A stretch of 64,000 nucleotides of DNA from Advenella sp. FME57 (GTDB lineage Bacteria > Pseudomonadota > Gammaproteobacteria > Burkholderiales > Burkholderiaceae_B): the NCBI RefSeq assembly GCF_014897675.1, contig NZ_JABUXU010000007.1, forward strand, positions 184,278 to 248,277. Direction: 5' to 3'. The notes under the pieces were generated by a model that ran no database searches, was not told the origin of the DNA, and saw only the letters and a list, made by a program, of their open reading frames with translations. Below are positions 18,893-27,291 of the stretch, in pieces (the first letter of the stretch is position 1; the number at the start of each line of letters is the position of its first letter). The position numbers and the translations under genes were made by a program.

Positions 18893-20998
18893 ATGACAAC
18901 ACTTCTATATCAAAGTGATCCCTCCCTGGCGGCATTGCTCAATCCATCCTCGGTTGCCATCATCGGCGCCTCCGACAATCCGGACAAGATTGGCGGGCGG
19001 CCGGTTTATTACATGAAAAAGCATGGATACAAGGGAAAAATATACCCGATCAATCCAACCCGTAACATCATTCAGGGAGAAAAATCCTGGGGATCCGTGC
19101 AGGATCTGCCCGAGGTCCCGGAGCTGGTCATCATAGCTGTTGCCGGCGAAGCAGCGGTCGACGCGGTCAAGGCATGCAGCAAACTGGGCGTGCCCGCTGC
19201 CATTGTCATTACAGCCGGATTTTCAGAGACCGGCCCGCAAGGCAAGCTTTTGCAGGATCGCATGACCGGCCTGGCGAGCGCACAAGGCATGCGTATCGTT
19301 GGCCCCAACTCACAAGGATTGGCAAATTTCGGCAATGGCGCGATTGCCTGTTTTTCCACCATGTTCCTGGAGATCGAACCAGGTGACGGGCCTGTCTCTG
19401 TGATCAGCCAGAGTGGCGGCATGAGCGCCATGATCTACGGTTTGCTGCGTAACAGGGGCATCGGTGTGCGCCACGTGCATGCCACCGGCAACGAAGCGGA
19501 TATAACCGTAGGTCAGTTGGCCATGGCGTCGTTGCACGATCGTCAAATCAAATTGATTCTCATGTACCTGGAGTCGCTCCAGAATGCGGAAGAACTCGCT
19601 GCCGTCGCTGCCCTGGCAAAACGGCGTGGCGTTGCCCTTATCGCGATCAAGGCCGGCCATTCACCATCGGGCGCACAAGCGGCAGCCTCTCACACGGGGG
19701 CACTGGCCAATCAGGACAACACCATCGATGCTTTCTTTGAGCAACACGGTATTCTGCGGGCTCGCGATCCTCATGAGCTGGTGCGCTATGCCGAATTTAT
19801 CTTGCGCAGCCCGCTGCCTGCCGGCAGGCAGACCGTGATCGTGAGCAATTCCGGCGCCAGTTGCGTTCTGGCCGCAGACGCAGCCGAAGACAACGGCCTG
19901 CGCGTTCTACCTCTGACCGCCGGCACCCAGGACAAGCTGTCCATGCACCTGTCCTCCTTTGCGACGACCCGCAATCCGGTCGACATCACAGCGGCGCTAT
20001 TGTCAAACAATCGGCTTTTCGGACAGGTGCTCTCGTGTATAGGCAATGACCCAAAGGCAGACAGTTTCGTCATCGACATTCCCGTCGCCGGTCGTGGCTA
20101 TGATGTTGCGACCTTTGCCGAAGATACCGAAAATTTTGTGTCAGATTCGCAAAAACCGGTGGTGGTGGTGGCATGGCAACCTGCCGTCGCACAGGCATTC
20201 AGGCAAAGGAATATTCCGGTTTTTGACGATGAAGAACAGGCAATGAGTACGCTTGCTGCCGCTCATCGGTTTCACGCTAGCCTGACGCGCAAAACCACCG
20301 ACTGGTCGGCTATTGCAGACAAACCCATCGCGCTCGGCAGGAAAGGATCGATCCTGAGTGAAGCAGATAGTCTCGATATGCTCGCCAGCGTGGGTATTAC
20401 CGTTGTGGACTATATACGCTGCACCGACGCTCACCAGGCTGTTGCCTATTGGCAAACCTGCAAGCACCCGGTTGTCATCAAGGCATGTTCGGAAAAAATA
20501 CCGCATAAATCAGAGCATGGCCTGGTTGCGTTGGCGATCGATTCGGAAGCGAAAATTCGTGAAGTTTTTAACTCGCAGTCGGCAACGCTTGAAAACCTGG
20601 GTATCAGGGACAAACGCTGGGTTGTTGCACCGATGGAAAACGGTCTATTTGAATTTGCCGCAGGCGTGCATATGGATCCGGTATTCGGGCCGGTCATCAT
20701 GGCAGGCAGGGGCGGTAAATTTATTGAAGCGCTGCAGGACGTCTTCGTATTGATCCCGCCGTTTTCCATGGGCGATGTCATGGACAAACTATGCACATTG
20801 CAGATTGCACCATTGCTGCAAGGGGTACGCGGCGATCCCCCTGCAGATATGCAGGCCTTTGCCGAACTGGTCGTCAAACTGGGCAAGTTTGCCATGACCC
20901 ATTCTGCCAGCATCCGATCCATTGACATCAACCCCATCTTGATCCGGCCGCAAGGCCTGGGTGTGATTGCCGTCGATGCATTGATCGAATTTGCCTGA
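18893..20998 (+). CDS. ADP-forming acyl-CoA synthetase (acetate-CoA ligase family, fused alpha-beta)
   Basis: This 701-aa fusion has a CoA-binding domain (residues 10-140: PSSVAIIGASDNPDKIGG), a succinyl-CoA-ligase-like domain with the phosphohistidine loop SHTGALA, and a C-terminal ATP-grasp domain (about 470-700). It forms an acyl-CoA at the cost of ATP to ADP. The frame is open 29 codons further upstream inside the Bug gene; the ATG at 18893, just 14 nt after that stop, is the credible start. It is the second acid-activating enzyme of the locus, so two acids or two pathway stages may be activated. Confidence 0.9.
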   Translation: MTTLLYQSDPSLAALLNPSSVAIIGASDNPDKIGGRPVYYMKKHGYKGKIYPINPTRNIIQGEKSWGSVQDLPEVPELVIIAVAGEAAVDAVKACSKLGVPAAIVITAGFSETGPQGKLLQDRMTGLASAQGMRIVGPNSQGLANFGNGAIACFSTMFLEIEPGDGPVSVISQSGGMSAMIYGLLRNRGIGVRHVHATGNEADITVGQLAMASLHDRQIKLILMYLESLQNAEELAAVAALAKRRGVALIAIKAGHSPSGAQAAASHTGALANQDNTIDAFFEQHGILRARDPHELVRYAEFILRSPLPAGRQTVIVSNSGASCVLAADAAEDNGLRVLPLTAGTQDKLSMHLSSFATTRNPVDITAALLSNNRLFGQVLSCIGNDPKADSFVIDIPVAGRGYDVATFAEDTENFVSDSQKPVVVVAWQPAVAQAFRQRNIPVFDDEEQAMSTLAAAHRFHASLTRKTTDWSAIADKPIALGRKGSILSEADSLDMLASVGITVVDYIRCTDAHQAVAYWQTCKHPVVIKACSEKIPHKSEHGLVALAIDSEAKIREVFNSQSATLENLGIRDKRWVVAPMENGLFEFAAGVHMDPVFGPVIMAGRGGKFIEALQDVFVLIPPFSMGDVMDKLCTLQIAPLLQGVRGDPPADMQAFAELVVKLGKFAMTHSASIRSIDINPILIRPQGLGVIAVDALIEFA

Positions 20999-21025
20999 CG
21001 GAGTTTGCCAGACGAAGACTGAGTA

Positions 21026-21991
21026 TCAGTTGGTGACCTTCAGGTTCAGTTGCTGCACTGCCTTGATAATGCCCTGGGGGTTGCCCATCTGCGTTTGCAT
21101 GACAAATGTCATGAGTTGCAAGGGTGGGTTGGGACTGGCCAGCACGCTCAGGCTCTTGGCCTCGTTCTTCATGAAACGGCTGACTGCGGTGCATACGCCT
21201 TCGGGATCCGCGATCCCCAAGGTAGGCGCCTGCTGACGGCAGTCGCTTTCCGATTTGGCCAGGCGGGCGTCGAACGCCTCTTTCTGTTGCGCTGTCGGCT
21301 GGCCCTCTACCGGCGCCACGCCCTGCTGCACCTTTACCACGCGCGGCATCAGGCCGGCGTCGTCAAACTTGATATTCAATAGCCGTATGGTGACGGGCGA
21401 GAGCGCACTGATCAGCAGCAGCGGATTGGATTTGAGCTCTTCTTCGCGGGTACGAACGGTGTTGACCAGCTCGACGATTTTATCGGCCTTGAGCACCAGG
21501 TTGATATTGCCCACCTCTGGCTGATTAAGGGTGACATCGTAGTCGGACGTATCTTGTTTTTCGTTCAGCGTGCCCTTGATCCGCCCGTCCAGCAAGGGCA
21601 GGCTGTCATAGCCCAGCTGGCCTGCCTTTTCCATTAACGCAGCGCGAAATGGGCTGCTGCCGGTTTCGTCAGCCAGGCCGGAGAAGGCAAAATCCACCTT
21701 CTTGTCGTCGCTGCTGGTCTGCAGATCATGCACCGTGACGTTTTTGATGGTAAAGAACTTTGCCGGATCGTCCTTGCGCACCACTTTGACCTCATGCAGG
21801 GAGGCATTGCCCAGTATGGACGCGTCCAGCGAGCCCCAGGTCACGTTATTCTGGATGTCGTTTTCGACCAGATAGGCGTTGAGTTTTTCCTCAATCTGGG
21901 TTTTGGCGTAGTAATTGGCGCCAAACCAGGCAGCCGCAGCGACCACAGCAATAGTACCAACGGCGAGTGTGAACTTCTTTGTTCCGGCCAT
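21026..21991 (-). CDS. YdgA/DUF945-like membrane-anchored protein
   Basis: This 321-aa protein has an N-terminal hydrophobic anchor (residues 8-28, FTLAVGTIAVVAAAAWFGAN) followed by a polar, beta-rich periplasmic domain. The start AxxWFGANYYAKTQIEEKLN resembles YdgA-family proteins. The function of the family is not established. A basic MAGTKK start suggests an uncleaved anchor. It is convergent with the acyl-CoA synthetase gene and divergent from acnB. Confidence 0.65.
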   Translation of the reverse strand: MAGTKKFTLAVGTIAVVAAAAWFGANYYAKTQIEEKLNAYLVENDIQNNVTWGSLDASILGNASLHEVKVVRKDDPAKFFTIKNVTVHDLQTSSDDKKVDFAFSGLADETGSSPFRAALMEKAGQLGYDSLPLLDGRIKGTLNEKQDTSDYDVTLNQPEVGNINLVLKADKIVELVNTVRTREEELKSNPLLLISALSPVTIRLLNIKFDDAGLMPRVVKVQQGVAPVEGQPTAQQKEAFDARLAKSESDCRQQAPTLGIADPEGVCTAVSRFMKNEAKSLSVLASPNPPLQLMTFVMQTQMGNPQGIIKAVQQLNLKVTN

Positions 21992-22130
21992 TTTTTTTCC
22001 TTACGATTCGTTGAGCGGCGGCAAACCGCGTCTGACACCTGTGAGCCTGACACAGAATTGAAAAATCCGCTGTGGGCGCAAGCAGATTGTAACGGGTTTC
22101 GTTATCTACTGCAGTGTGGCGCACAGTCTT

Positions 22131-22177
22131 ATGTCTTATATAAGACATTTGCTAATATAGCGCTAAACCCTTATAAT
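22131..22177 (+). promoter_or_regulatory. acnB promoter with abutting perfect 18-bp palindrome
   Basis: ATGTCTTATATAAGACAT at 22131-22148 is a perfect inverted repeat. It is followed immediately by a sigma-70 promoter: TTGCTA at 22149-22154, 17-nt spacer, TATAAT at 22172-22177. The 12-bp core TCTTATATAAGA is identical to that between gntR and mdh (3653-3664). A 15/18 match lies upstream of mmsB (40039-40056). The position just upstream of -35 allows activation as well as repression. The GntR/UTRA regulator at 2839-3594 is the inferred ligand. Confidence 0.72.
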
Positions 22178-22224
22178 GATAGACGAAAATCATTTCCCTC
22201 CTCCTCTATTTCAAGGGTCTTACC

Positions 22225-24810
22225 ATGTTGGAATCCTATCGTCAGCACGCCGCAGAACGCGATGCGCTGGGCATCCCTCCGCTACCTCTTTCGGCAAAGC
22301 AAACGGCAGAACTCATAGAGCTGCTCAAGACGCCGCCAGCCGGGCAAGAGGCTTTTCTGCTTGATCTGATTACCCACCGCGTACCGGCCGGTGTTGACGA
22401 TGCGGCCAAAGTCAAGGCGTCTTACCTGGCTGCCGTCGCCTTTGGTACAGAAAAATGTTCCCTGATTTCCGATGAAAAAGCCACCGAACTGCTCGGCACC
22501 ATGCTGGGCGGCTACAACATCAGCCCGCTCGTTGATCTGCTGGACAACGAAAAACTGGGCACGATGGCTGCCGAAGCATTGAAAAAAACCTTACTGGTAT
22601 TTGATGCATTCCACGATGTTCAGGAAAAAGCCGAAAAAGGCAACGCCAATGCCAAGGCTGTATTGCAAAGCTGGGCCGATGCCGAATGGTTCACCAGCCG
22701 CCCTGAAGTGCCGGAAAGCCTGACCATTACCGTTTTCAAAGTCACCGGCGAGACCAATACCGATGACCTGTCTCCGGCGCCCGACGCCTGGAGCCGCCCC
22801 GATATTCCGCTGCACGCCCTGGCCATGCTGAAAAACCCGCGCGAAGGCATTGAGCCTCAGGAACCGGGCAAAATCGGTCCCATCAGCCAGTTGAACGAAC
22901 TCAAGGCAAAAGGCAATCTGGTTGCCTATGTCGGAGACGTCGTCGGTACCGGCTCTTCTCGTAAATCGGCAACCAACTCCGTCCTGTGGTTCACCGGCCA
23001 GGACATTCCTTTTGTGCCAAACAAACGCTTTGGCGGCGTCTGTCTGGGCAGCAAGATCGCCCCTATTTTCTACAACACAATGGAAGATGCCGGCGCGCTG
23101 CCGATCGAACTGGACGTCTCCGACATGAACATGGGCGATGTCGTGGAACTGCGCCCCTACGAAGGCAAAGCCCTGAAAGACGGCAAGGTAATTGCCCAAT
23201 TCAAGGTCAAGTCCGAGGTGCTTTTTGACGAAGTGCGCGCCGGTGGCCGCATTCCTCTCATCATTGGACGTGGCCTGACTGCCAAGGCCCGTGAAACACT
23301 GGGTCTGCCTGCATCTACCCAGTTTCGCCTGCCGGTTGACCCTGCAGATTCAGGCAAAGGCTACACGCTGGCTCAAAAAATGGTCGGTCGTGCCTGTGGT
23401 CTTCCAGAAGGCACCGGTGTTCGCCCCGGTACATACTGTGAGCCGAAAATGACCTCGGTGGGCAGCCAGGATACAACCGGCCCCATGACCCGCGACGAGC
23501 TCAAGGATCTGGCCTGCCTGGGCTTCTCTGCAGATCTGGTCATGCAGTCTTTCTGCCACACCGCAGCCTATCCGAAACCCGTCGACGTCAAAACCCACCA
23601 CGAACTGCCTGACTTTATCAGTGATCGCGGCGGTATTGCGCTGCGCCCCGGCGACGGTATCATCCACTCATGGCTCAATCGCATGCTGCTGCCCGATACC
23701 GTAGGTACTGGTGGTGATTCGCACACCCGCTTCCCGATTGGCATCAGCTTTCCCGCCGGTTCCGGCCTGGTCGCCTTTGCCGCAGCCACCGGCGTCATGC
23801 CGCTGGACATGCCCGAATCAGTGCTGGTGCGCTTCAAGGGCAAAATGCAGCCAGGCGTTACCCTGCGTGACCTGGTCAATGCCATTCCGCTGTATGCCAT
23901 CAAGAATGATCTGCTGACTGTTGCAAAACAAGGCAAGAAAAACATTTTCTCCGGCCGCATCCTGGAAATCGAAGGTCTGCCCGATCTTAAAATCGAACAG
24001 GCATTCGAACTGTCAGATGCATCTGCAGAACGCTCTGCTGCCGGTTGTACCGTGCATCTGAACAAAGAACCCATTATCGAATATCTGAACAGCAATATCA
24101 CATTGCTCAAATGGATGATCGCCAATGGCTACGAAGACGAGCGCTCTCTGGGCCGTCGCATCAAGGCCATGGAAGCCTGGCTTGCCAATCCGCAATTGCT
24201 CGAGCCTGATGCCAACGCCGAATACGCTGCGGTCATCGAAATCGACCTGGCCGATGTGCACGAGCCTATCGTTGCCTGCCCGAACGACCCGGACGACGTC
24301 AAAACCCTGTCGGATGTGGCCGGTGCAAAAATCGACGAAGTGTTTATCGGCAGCTGCATGACCAACATCGGACACTTCCGCGCCGCTTCCAAGTTGCTCG
24401 AAGGCAAACGCGATATCCCGGTAAAACTGTGGGTCGCCCCGCCGACCAAAATGGACCAGAAGCAGCTGACCGAAGAAGGCCACTATGGCGTACTTGGAGT
24501 GGCTGGTGCCCGCATGGAAATGCCGGGCTGCTCATTGTGCATGGGTAACCAGGCACAGGTTCGCGAAGGCGCTACCGTGATGTCTACCAGTACCCGTAAC
24601 TTCCCCAACCGTCTGGGCAAGAACACCTTCGTATACCTGGGGTCAGCCGAACTGGCCGCTATCTGCTCACGTCTGGGCAAAATTCCGACTCGCGAAGAAT
24701 ACATGGCTGACATGGGCATTATCGACAAGAACAGCGAGAGCATTTATCGCTACATGAACTTCGACCAAATCGACGACTTCAAGGAAATCGCCGATTCTGT
24801 TGGCATCTGA
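22225..24810 (+). CDS. acnB: Aconitate hydratase B / 2-methylisocitrate dehydratase AcnB
   Basis: This 861-aa bifunctional aconitase B has the HEAT-like N-terminal domain (about 1-160), then the swivel domain, then the catalytic domains. The [4Fe-4S] ligands are Cys711 (GSC), Cys769 and Cys772 (MPGCSLC), the spacing of the E. coli enzyme. It isomerises citrate and, in many proteobacteria, hydrates 2-methyl-cis-aconitate to 2-methylisocitrate. It is therefore the likely missing step between PrpD and PrpB in this window. It has its own promoter with a palindromic operator. The last 17 nt before the stop are duplicated just downstream. Confidence 0.97.
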   Translation: MLESYRQHAAERDALGIPPLPLSAKQTAELIELLKTPPAGQEAFLLDLITHRVPAGVDDAAKVKASYLAAVAFGTEKCSLISDEKATELLGTMLGGYNISPLVDLLDNEKLGTMAAEALKKTLLVFDAFHDVQEKAEKGNANAKAVLQSWADAEWFTSRPEVPESLTITVFKVTGETNTDDLSPAPDAWSRPDIPLHALAMLKNPREGIEPQEPGKIGPISQLNELKAKGNLVAYVGDVVGTGSSRKSATNSVLWFTGQDIPFVPNKRFGGVCLGSKIAPIFYNTMEDAGALPIELDVSDMNMGDVVELRPYEGKALKDGKVIAQFKVKSEVLFDEVRAGGRIPLIIGRGLTAKARETLGLPASTQFRLPVDPADSGKGYTLAQKMVGRACGLPEGTGVRPGTYCEPKMTSVGSQDTTGPMTRDELKDLACLGFSADLVMQSFCHTAAYPKPVDVKTHHELPDFISDRGGIALRPGDGIIHSWLNRMLLPDTVGTGGDSHTRFPIGISFPAGSGLVAFAAATGVMPLDMPESVLVRFKGKMQPGVTLRDLVNAIPLYAIKNDLLTVAKQGKKNIFSGRILEIEGLPDLKIEQAFELSDASAERSAAGCTVHLNKEPIIEYLNSNITLLKWMIANGYEDERSLGRRIKAMEAWLANPQLLEPDANAEYAAVIEIDLADVHEPIVACPNDPDDVKTLSDVAGAKIDEVFIGSCMTNIGHFRAASKLLEGKRDIPVKLWVAPPTKMDQKQLTEEGHYGVLGVAGARMEMPGCSLCMGNQAQVREGATVMSTSTRNFPNRLGKNTFVYLGSAELAAICSRLGKIPTREEYMADMGIIDKNSESIYRYMNFDQIDDFKEIADSVGI

Positions 24811-24838
24811 TGATTCTGTCGGCATCTGGTTACCATCA

Positions 24839-24929
24839 CTCAGCCCTTCGGGGTTGAGCGACATGACACAGGTATCGGCCCTCGGGCGAAACCTGCGTCA
24901 TGCATCCGGGCAACGAACCATTTAATGGT
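24839..24929 (+). ncRNA. Structured 3' region of acnB transcript (candidate sRNA or regulatory RNA)
   Basis: Three successive hairpins are visible on the plus strand. CTCAGCCC/GGGTTGAG closes a UUCG tetraloop (24839-24858). CATGACACAGGT/ACCTGCGTCATG has one mismatch (24862-24902) with an inner GC-rich helix. A short ACCAT/ATGGT helix sits at 24917-24929. A strong intrinsic terminator follows at 24999-25025. No open frame of note covers the segment. It may be a 3'-UTR-derived sRNA or mRNA-stabilising element. I do not recognise a known family. Confidence 0.35.
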
Positions 24930-24998
24930 CCGGTGAAATAAGCCACACATGCAGATTAGATAACCAAGTCACAGAACAGACACGCCTGCGTGTCAATC

Positions 24999-25025
24999 AC
25001 CCGGTACGCTGTACCGGGTTTTTTG
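24999..25025 (+). terminator. Intrinsic terminator of acnB
   Basis: A 9-bp perfect stem, ACCCGGTAC with GTACCGGGT, closes a 3-nt loop and is followed by six Ts. Confidence 0.92.
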
Positions 25026-25179
25026 TCTCATTTTTATGATGCCGTTTTGCAAGCCGCTTCACCGGCAAAACGCCAATGCTGTACCATTGCCCTGCTACGC
25101 CTGGACCCATTGACGATCATCTTTGATTCACGCTGTGGGAAGACACGCCAGCCCCCTGACCTTTTTCGGATTCGCTGCC

Positions 25180-25551
25180 ATGCATCTTGATCACCCCATC
25201 CCCATTCTGCGCATTTTCTCCACCCCACTTGCCGAGACGTTCTATCTGGATTTCCTGGGCTTTGAAAAGCGCTGGGAGCATCGCTTTGCGCCCGATCTGC
25301 CGTTATACATGGAGATTGCCCGCGACAGCCTGGTACTGCACTTGAGCGAACACTTCGGCGATGGCACGCCCGGCAGCGCCGTTTTCCTGCCCATGGAAGG
25401 GATCCACACGCTGCAGCAAGACCTGATCAACAAAAAGGCGTCATTTGCACGCCCTGGCGTAACAAAAGAATCATGGGGTTTCACCATGAATATTTCGGAT
25501 CCTTTCGGCAATCACCTGAGATTTTGCGAACAGCATCACGAACACAGCTGA
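25180..25551 (+). CDS. VOC-superfamily (glyoxalase/bleomycin-resistance-like) protein
   Basis: This 123-aa protein has the beta-alpha-beta-beta-beta fold signals of the vicinal oxygen chelate superfamily. Examples are FYLDFLGFEKRWEHRF near the start, LVLHLSEHFGDGTPG in the middle, and the C-terminal FTMNISDPFGNHLRFCE. The pair of metal ligands is uncertain. The specific reaction cannot be told. An in-frame TTG at 25123 is open, but the ATG at 25180 starts the conserved region. It stands alone between acnB and an aminotransferase gene. Confidence 0.82.
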   Translation: MHLDHPIPILRIFSTPLAETFYLDFLGFEKRWEHRFAPDLPLYMEIARDSLVLHLSEHFGDGTPGSAVFLPMEGIHTLQQDLINKKASFARPGVTKESWGFTMNISDPFGNHLRFCEQHHEHS

Positions 25552-25949
25552 GCTCACAGATTTACACCCGTCGCATGAAAATCCACGGGCCGGATCGGCC
25601 ACCGGATACCCTTTACGGCGCGACCAAACTGCAACCCCGGCTAAGCGGTAAGCCTTCACTGGCGCTGTATTGGTGAGCCGGCCATAACAGTTTTGCGGCA
25701 AAAACCACCTTTGGCTCACAAATTCGGCACTTTTGCATCAATCGCTTGAAAAGCCGCGCCGGTGGTGGTGTAATCAACAGCATACTTTACCAGATAGACG
25801 CTTTATACGAATTAACAAAATTTCTATAAACATGTCTTTTACACAAGACTTGCGGTTCTGTATGGGTTAAAGCCATTCCTGTGATGCCGGGCTGTGCCAT
25901 TGCGCAACCTGCGCCTCATCTATCAGTCCGAATAATTCCAACCGTCATT
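25552..25949. other. Intergenic region without a recognised gene
   Basis: There are 398 nt between the VOC gene and the aminotransferase. The first part is GC-rich, with GGCCGG (25589 area) and CCGGCC (25677 area) able to pair across about 85 nt. The second part is AT-rich and probably holds the aminotransferase promoter. I recognise no riboswitch or ORF here. Confidence 0.5.
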
Positions 25950-27140
25950 ATGAACCGAGTTCCCTTTCAATTTTCCCAACGTGCTACGCAACTGACCAGC
26001 TCCGCCATCCGCGAGATCCTGAAAATTACCGAACGTCCTGATGTCACGTCATTTGCCGGCGGCCTGCCGTCACATCTGGGGTTTCCCACCGAACAGATCC
26101 GCGCCGCGTACGACAAGGTACTGTCTGAATCTCCCAAGGTGGCTTTGCAATATGGACCAACCGAAGGCTACCGGCCGCTGCGCGAATGGGTTGTCAGCGA
26201 CTTCCAGGCGCGCGGCACGCAGATCGACGTGGACGAGGTGCTTATCGTTTCTGGTTCCCAGCAGGCGCTGGATCTGATCGGCAAACTGCTGATTGACCCA
26301 GGCAGCAAAGTGCTGGTGGAATCGCCAAGCTATCTGGGCGCGCTCCAGTCATTTTCTCTGTTTGAACCCGTCTATGAGCCGGTCGCTACCGACGATGGCG
26401 GCCTGATACCCGAAGACATCAGCGACCAGAAAGCCGACGGCGCCCGCTTTATATACTGCCTGCCAAACTTTCAGAATCCGACCGGCCGCACCATGGATCT
26501 GGAACGCCGCCAGGCGCTGGTAGAGCGCTGCGCCCGCCTGAACGTGCCCATTGTGGAAGACGATCCATACGGCGAGCTGCGCTACATGGGCGAACCGCTA
26601 CCCGGACTGCTGCATCTGGGTCGCCAGGCCGGTGCGACCGTCTTGCGCATGGGCTCTTTCTCCAAGGTACTGGCGCCCGGCATGCGCCTGGGATACCTGG
26701 TTGCGCCTCGCGAAATCATTGCCAAATTGGTGCAAATCAAACAGGCAACCGATCTGCACACCGCCACGGTGACCCAAATGGCCGTGTACGAAACCATCAA
26801 GGACGGTTTCCTGAGCACGCACCTGCCCAAGGTGCGCGAACTGTATCGCAATCAGTGCCAGTACATGCTCGACGCCATGGACGAGCACTTTCCCAAGTCG
26901 GCCAAGTGGACCCGCCCCACCGGCGGCATGTTTATCTGGGTAAAAGTGGACGAAAAATTTGACACCACCCTGGCGCTGGCCCAGGCCGTTGAACAGTACA
27001 AAGTGGCCTATGTGCCGGGCGAACCTTTCTATCCCAATGTCGATGCGCCGAAAAACACGCTGCGCTTGAGTTTCGTGACCGTGACCGAAGAAAAGATCCG
27101 GGCCGGTATTGCCGATCTGGGTAAACTCTTCGCTGCGTGA
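25950..27140 (+). CDS. PLP-dependent aminotransferase, class I/II (2-aminoadipate/LysN-like)
   Basis: This 396-aa fold-type I aminotransferase is of the MocR-related, LysN-like group. Landmarks are TSFAGGLPSHLGFP near the N-terminus, LQYGPTEGYRPLREWV, YCLPNFQNPTGRTM, the PLP lysine in GSFSKVLAPGMRLGYL, and the carboxylate-binding Arg in TLRLSFVTV. Such enzymes transfer amino groups from 2-aminoadipate, aromatic or branched amino acids to 2-oxoglutarate; specificity cannot be read here. The ATG at 25950 starts the conserved part; 25881 is an open alternative. A terminator follows at 27179. Confidence 0.9.
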   Translation: MNRVPFQFSQRATQLTSSAIREILKITERPDVTSFAGGLPSHLGFPTEQIRAAYDKVLSESPKVALQYGPTEGYRPLREWVVSDFQARGTQIDVDEVLIVSGSQQALDLIGKLLIDPGSKVLVESPSYLGALQSFSLFEPVYEPVATDDGGLIPEDISDQKADGARFIYCLPNFQNPTGRTMDLERRQALVERCARLNVPIVEDDPYGELRYMGEPLPGLLHLGRQAGATVLRMGSFSKVLAPGMRLGYLVAPREIIAKLVQIKQATDLHTATVTQMAVYETIKDGFLSTHLPKVRELYRNQCQYMLDAMDEHFPKSAKWTRPTGGMFIWVKVDEKFDTTLALAQAVEQYKVAYVPGEPFYPNVDAPKNTLRLSFVTVTEEKIRAGIADLGKLFAA

Positions 27141-27178
27141 TGCGGTCAGTCAATTAAATTGAACTGTAATATCCAGAA

Positions 27179-27212
27179 AAGGCGGCTATCCTGTGGGGTA
27201 GCTGCCTTTTTT
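27179..27212 (+). terminator. Intrinsic terminator of the aminotransferase gene
   Basis: A stem of AAGGCGGCTA with TAGCTGCCTT (one G-T pair) and a 10-nt loop is followed by Ts to 27212. Confidence 0.87.
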
Positions 27213-27291
27213 GTTGCCGGTCGCACAGCTAAAAAGGAGTAAAATGATCTACACTTAATACTGTTTGTGCGGAACCGCCCCGGAGATAAAA

